The translations under genes and the position numbers were made by a program. Below, in pieces: positions 7,698-10,644 of a DNA stretch of 10,644 bases; position 1 is the stretch's first letter; every line of letters starts with the position of its first letter. The stretch comes from PGZG01 sp040235405 (GTDB taxonomy: Bacteria > Pseudomonadota > Gammaproteobacteria > Pseudomonadales > Alcanivoracaceae): the NCBI GenBank assembly GCA_040235405.1, contig JBECKT010000021.1, positions 1 through 10,644 of the forward strand. Reading direction: 5' to 3'. The notes below the pieces were generated by a model. That model was not told where the DNA came from and made no database searches. It saw nothing but the letters and a program-made list of their open reading frames with translations.

Positions 7698-8966
7698 TTA
7701 GCGCGATGCTGGCCAGTAGCTCTCCAGCATCGTCAGTAGTTTCGCCAGTGCACCGCGATGCGCCTGCGCCACCTCCGCAGCCCGCAACCCCATCTGCTGG
7801 CGTAGCTCCGGCTCGCTGAACAACCGTTGCAGCAGCTCTGCCAGCTCGAACTCATTCTCCACCAGCCGATGTGCGCCGGCAGCGTCGAGCAGGTCGGCGA
7901 TCAGGGTGAAATTGTGCAGCACCGGACCGGTAATAATCGGTTTCGACCAGAGCGCCGGCTCCAGCAGATTGTGCCCGCCCACCGGCACCAGTGATCCACC
8001 AACGAAGGCAATATCGGCAGCACCAAACAGCATTAATAACTCGCCCATGGTGTCAGCCAGATAAACCGACGTGCCCGCAACTACAGGCTCGGGGCGACTG
8101 CGTCTGATCAGCGCCTGACCGCTCCGCAGCACCATAGATGCCACCTGCTCAAAACGCTCCTGATGGCGCGGCACCAGAATCAACAACGCATCGGCCTGCT
8201 GGCGAAGCAGTTTTTCGTGCGCCGCCAGTACTATCTCGTCTTCTCCGGGATGGGTGCTGGCGGCAATCCAGACCGGCCGCGCGCCAAGCTGCTGCCGCAA
8301 CTGAGCCGCGTGCGCACGCAAACCGTCATCCAGAGAGATATCGAACTTGACGTTGCCGGTCACGGTGACGCGCGCAGCTGCCGCACCAAGATCGACAAAG
8401 CGCTCCGCCTCGACGGCAGTTTGTACCGCCAGCGCCTGCAGGCTTTGCAGCATCGGCCGCATTAATCCGCGCAGACGGGCATAGCCTCTGTGGCTGCGCG
8501 CAGACAACCTGCCATTGACCAGCACAACCGGCACCTTACGCTTGCGAGCAGCGTCAACCAGATTCGGCCACAGCTCGGTTTCCAGCAGAATGACCAGACG
8601 CGGGTTGAAGTTGCGCCAGAACCGGTTGATCACGCCCGGCGTGTCCCATGGCCAGTAAACGTGATGCACGCGCGAGCCGAACAAGGCGCGAACCCGTTCG
8701 GAGCCTGTCGGCGTGGTGCTGGTAACCAGCAACGGGGTATCCGGATAGCGTTGCAGCAAGGCCTCGATCATCGACGCCGCCGCCAGCGTCTCACCGACCG
8801 ATACCGCATGCACCCAGACACAGCCATCAAGACGCTGCCGATAGCCCAGCGCCAGACGTTCCTGCCAACGGCCCCGATAGGCCGGCGCACGCGTCCCCAG
8901 CCACCAGAGATGGAGGAACAGAAGCGGCATCAACAGATACCAGAGCAGCGTGTAGAGCAGACGCAT
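7698..8966 (-). CDS. waaA: 3-deoxy-D-manno-octulosonic acid (Kdo) transferase WaaA
   Basis: WaaA transfers Kdo from CMP-Kdo to the lipid IVA precursor at the inner face of the cytoplasmic membrane, starting the LPS core. The product from ATG 8966 is 422 residues (E. coli 425). Residues 2-23 form the N-terminal membrane anchor. Motifs in order: WVHAVSVGE (51-59, Glu59 the catalytic base), VTSTTPTGSERV (81-92), LETELWPNL (128-136), LVNGRLSARS (149-158), VTGNVKFD (202-209), IAASTHPGEDEIV (234-246), LVPRHQERF (264-272), and FVGGSLVPVGGHNLLEPA (321-338), the CMP-Kdo binding region. A GTG two codons upstream is open too, but it lies within the Shine-Dalgarno GGGAG, so the ATG is chosen. It is divergent from lpxL-kdkA. 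Whether it adds one or two Kdo residues cannot be read from the sequence; the neighbouring Kdo kinase hints at one. Confidence 0.96.
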   Translation of the reverse strand: MRLLYTLLWYLLMPLLFLHLWWLGTRAPAYRGRWQERLALGYRQRLDGCVWVHAVSVGETLAAASMIEALLQRYPDTPLLVTSTTPTGSERVRALFGSRVHHVYWPWDTPGVINRFWRNFNPRLVILLETELWPNLVDAARKRKVPVVLVNGRLSARSHRGYARLRGLMRPMLQSLQALAVQTAVEAERFVDLGAAAARVTVTGNVKFDISLDDGLRAHAAQLRQQLGARPVWIAASTHPGEDEIVLAAHEKLLRQQADALLILVPRHQERFEQVASMVLRSGQALIRRSRPEPVVAGTSVYLADTMGELLMLFGAADIAFVGGSLVPVGGHNLLEPALWSKPIITGPVLHNFTLIADLLDAAGAHRLVENEFELAELLQRLFSEPELRQQMGLRAAEVAQAHRGALAKLLTMLESYWPASR

Positions 8967-9006
8967 GCGCACTCCCGGCTGACAAGCCCCGATTCACAGG
9001 CGCAGG

Positions 9007-9015
9007 ATGGTAGCA
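9007..9015 (-). promoter_or_regulatory. Possible extended -10 promoter for waaA
   Basis: The minus strand reads TGC-TACCAT, a TGn extended -10 followed by a hexamer matching four of six consensus bases, about 40 bases before the waaA ATG. No good -35 is visible, which extended -10 promoters can tolerate. Resemblance only. Confidence 0.35.
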
Positions 9016-9037
9016 CGATCCACCCCGGGCGCTTTGC

Positions 9038-9066
9038 TGGAAAGGCCCGCAATGAGCCAGTAGACT
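9038..9066 (+). promoter_or_regulatory. Possible sigma70 promoter for lpxL-kdkA
   Basis: TGGAAA (9038-9043), a 17-base spacer and TAGACT (9061-9066), each matching four of six consensus bases. Transcription would start near 9073, just ahead of the GGGAG Shine-Dalgarno sequence at 9081, leaving a short leader of about 18 bases. Confidence 0.4.
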
Positions 9067-9090
9067 GCGGCGCTGCTTCCGGGAGTGACC

Positions 9091-9999
9091 ATGGCCAAAC
9101 GCAACCGACCCGACTCTCTCGCCCATCCGCTCTGGTGGCCGACCTGGTTCGGCGTGGCCCTGTTCTGGCTGTTCGGTCAGCTACCATGGAATTTCCTGCT
9201 TGCCACCGGCCGCGGCATCGGCCGGCTGTCATGGCATCTCGCTGGCGGCCGACGCCGGATCGCCGAAACCAATATCCGGCTGTGCTTTCCGGAACGGGAT
9301 GCAGGGCAACAACAGCAACTGGCGCGTCAGGTAATGCTGAGCACCGGCGAAGCGCTGACCGAGATGGCCGGCGCCTTCTGCAACCAGCGCATTGATCTGG
9401 GCAAGCGTCTGGAAATCATTGGTCGCGAGCATGTCGATCATTTGCTCGGCGAAGGTAAAGGCGTGCTGCTGCTCGGCATGCACTTCAACACCATTGATGT
9501 TGGCAGCCGCCTGCTCGGCAAGGTGATGCGCTTCAGCGTGGTCTACAAGCCGAACAAGAATCCGGTGCTGGACTGGCTGATCAAACAGGGCCGTCGCGAG
9601 GTTGAGCACTATATCGATCGGGACGATTTGCGCGGTCTGGTGCGACACCTGAAAGCCGGCCGCGCAGTCTGGTACGCACCGGATCAGGATTACGGCATGA
9701 AACACGCGGTATTTGCTCCGTTCTTCGGCGTGCCGGCCGCCACCATCACCGCCACCACCCGGATCGTGCGCATGAGTGGTGCCGCCGTGGTGCCGGTGGC
9801 TCACTACCGGCTACCCGGCGGCCGCTACCGGATCGAGTTCGGCACCCCGTTCGAGGGCTTCCCCGGTAGCGACGAGCAGGCCGACGCTAATCGCATCAAC
9901 GCCACCATCGAGCACTATGTGCGCAAGGCCCCGGAGCAGTACCTGTGGGTACACCGGCGCTTCAAGAATCAGCCTGACGGCAGGAATCCGTACCGATGA
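9091..9999 (+). CDS. lpxL: Lipid A lauroyl/myristoyl acyltransferase (LpxL/HtrB family)
   Basis: This late acyltransferase adds a secondary acyl chain from acyl-ACP to Kdo-lipid IVA at the inner membrane. The 302-residue product matches LpxL in length. A single N-terminal membrane segment spans about 18-38. The HX4D catalytic pair is His131 and Asp136 in GMHFNTIDVG. VVYKPNKNPVLDWL (150-163), AVWYAPDQDYG (192-202), FFGVPAATITATTRI (211-225) and APEQYLWVHRRFK (280-292) are hallmark blocks and favour LpxL over LpxM. The ATG at 9091 is used because GGGAG lies five bases upstream; an in-frame GTG at 9085 overlaps that Shine-Dalgarno sequence. The stop overlaps the kdkA start (ATGA). The acyl chain length it transfers cannot be told. 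Confidence 0.94.
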   Translation: MAKRNRPDSLAHPLWWPTWFGVALFWLFGQLPWNFLLATGRGIGRLSWHLAGGRRRIAETNIRLCFPERDAGQQQQLARQVMLSTGEALTEMAGAFCNQRIDLGKRLEIIGREHVDHLLGEGKGVLLLGMHFNTIDVGSRLLGKVMRFSVVYKPNKNPVLDWLIKQGRREVEHYIDRDDLRGLVRHLKAGRAVWYAPDQDYGMKHAVFAPFFGVPAATITATTRIVRMSGAAVVPVAHYRLPGGRYRIEFGTPFEGFPGSDEQADANRINATIEHYVRKAPEQYLWVHRRFKNQPDGRNPYR

Positions 10000-10644
10000 G
10001 CCGGCCGGCCGGTTTTGTCGAGGTCCGTCAGGGCGCGGATATTTGCTGGCTGCGGGAAGACGCCCTGCCGAGCCTGTCGAGCGATGTGTTCGACCCGTCT
10101 TTCTGGCAGGCCCGCAACGCGGTCACCGGCACTGCCACTGGCCGTGGCACCACCTGGTTTGTCCGCCATGGCGATAGCGAACTGGTGCTGCGCCATTACC
10201 GGCGCGGCGGTCTGTTCGGCCGGCTGGTAAAAGACCTCTACGCCGGCCTCGACCCGGGCAACAGCCGGGCGATGCGCGAGCTGGCGCTGCTGGCAGAGAT
10301 GCGCGCGGAGAACCTGCCGGTACCGAAGCCGTTTGGCGCCCGGCTACACCGCGTCGGCCCGCTCTATCGGGCCGACCTGCTGATCGGTCGCATCCCTTCA
10401 GCGAGAGACCTGCTTGCAGTACTGCAGACCGGACCGCTGTCCGCAGACCAGTGGCAACAGATTGGCGCCATGATCGGCCGCTTTCACGCCGCCGGCATTG
10501 ATCACACCGACCTCAATATTCACAACATCCTGCTCGATGATGCCGGCCAGAGCTGGCTGATTGATTTCGACAAGTGCAGCAGGCGGGCCGCCGGAGGCTG
10601 GCAGCAGGCCAATCTGGCCCGCCTGCAGCGCTCCCTGCGCAAGG
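9996..10644 (+). CDS. kdkA: Kdo kinase KdkA, C-terminus cut by window edge
   Basis: KdkA phosphorylates the Kdo attached to lipid A (O-4 in Haemophilus), giving a phosphorylated inner core. 216 residues are present of about 240 usual. It has a protein-kinase-like fold: a glycine-rich stretch GTATGRGTTWFV (45-56), VLRHYRRGGLFGRLVKDLY (64-82), the catalytic loop HTDLNIHNILLD (170-181; Asp172, Asn177), and LIDFDKC (188-194) in place of DFG. VLRHYRRGGL and the HxDLNxHNILLD form are characteristic of the Kdo kinase family rather than of WaaP heptose kinases. It overlaps lpxL by four bases (ATGA), with AGGA about 10 bases before the ATG, so coupled translation from the lpxL message is expected. The missing end should hold only about 25 residues. 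Confidence 0.93.
   Translation, partial: MSRPAGFVEVRQGADICWLREDALPSLSSDVFDPSFWQARNAVTGTATGRGTTWFVRHGDSELVLRHYRRGGLFGRLVKDLYAGLDPGNSRAMRELALLAEMRAENLPVPKPFGARLHRVGPLYRADLLIGRIPSARDLLAVLQTGPLSADQWQQIGAMIGRFHAAGIDHTDLNIHNILLDDAGQSWLIDFDKCSRRAAGGWQQANLARLQRSLRK

Noticed and set aside
7581..7699. CRISPR-like spaced direct repeat
   Set aside because: Only two direct copies exist, the intervening sequence is itself an inverted REP, and no cas gene is nearby.
8967..8972. GTG start for waaA at 8972 and, likewise, GTG at 9085 for lpxL
   Set aside because: Both GTGs overlap the GGGAG Shine-Dalgarno sequence; the ATGs two codons downstream are correctly spaced.

Overview
The window carries GC-rich housekeeping DNA from a gammaproteobacterium, probably of the Pseudomonas / Alcanivorax / Marinobacter kind. 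This rests on the gene order nudF-yqiB-cpdA-yqiA-parE next to a divergent tolC (known from enterobacteria and pseudomonads), on thiC sitting between tolC and nudF as I recall it in Pseudomonas, and on REP elements with a GTAGGA head. Genus cannot be fixed by eye.

Region 1 (1-6022, minus strand) reads as one operon: thiC, nudF, yqiB, cpdA, yqiA, parE. thiC and nudF overlap by 8 bp; the other gaps are 7 to 62 bp. It mixes thiamine pyrimidine synthesis (ThiC), ADP-ribose hydrolysis (NudF), a small DUF1249 protein (YqiB), cAMP breakdown (CpdA), a small esterase (YqiA) and chromosome decatenation (ParE, cut by the window edge). Two starts are non-ATG: GTG for thiC and TTG for cpdA.

Region 2 (6023-7700) holds a 189-bp divergent control region, tolC on the plus strand, and a convergent tolC/waaA gap filled by three REP hairpins. 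Two of them form an inverted pair of REPIN type. A fourth, isolated REP abuts the yqiA ribosome binding site.

Region 3 (7698-10644) is a lipid A / inner-core cluster. waaA (Kdo transferase) is on the minus strand. Across a 124-bp divergent promoter region, lpxL (late acyltransferase) and kdkA (Kdo kinase, cut by the window edge) are on the plus strand and joined by an ATGA overlap. These three enzymes plus TolC concern the outer membrane: WaaA adds Kdo to the lipid A precursor, LpxL acylates it, and KdkA phosphorylates the Kdo.

No stretch over 300 bp lacks a gene. I found no phage, IS, CRISPR, tRNA or rRNA, and no clearly new multi-gene system. The most notable items are the REP/REPIN elements with covarying stems, the absence of a recognisable TPP riboswitch before thiC, and the WaaA-KdkA pairing.
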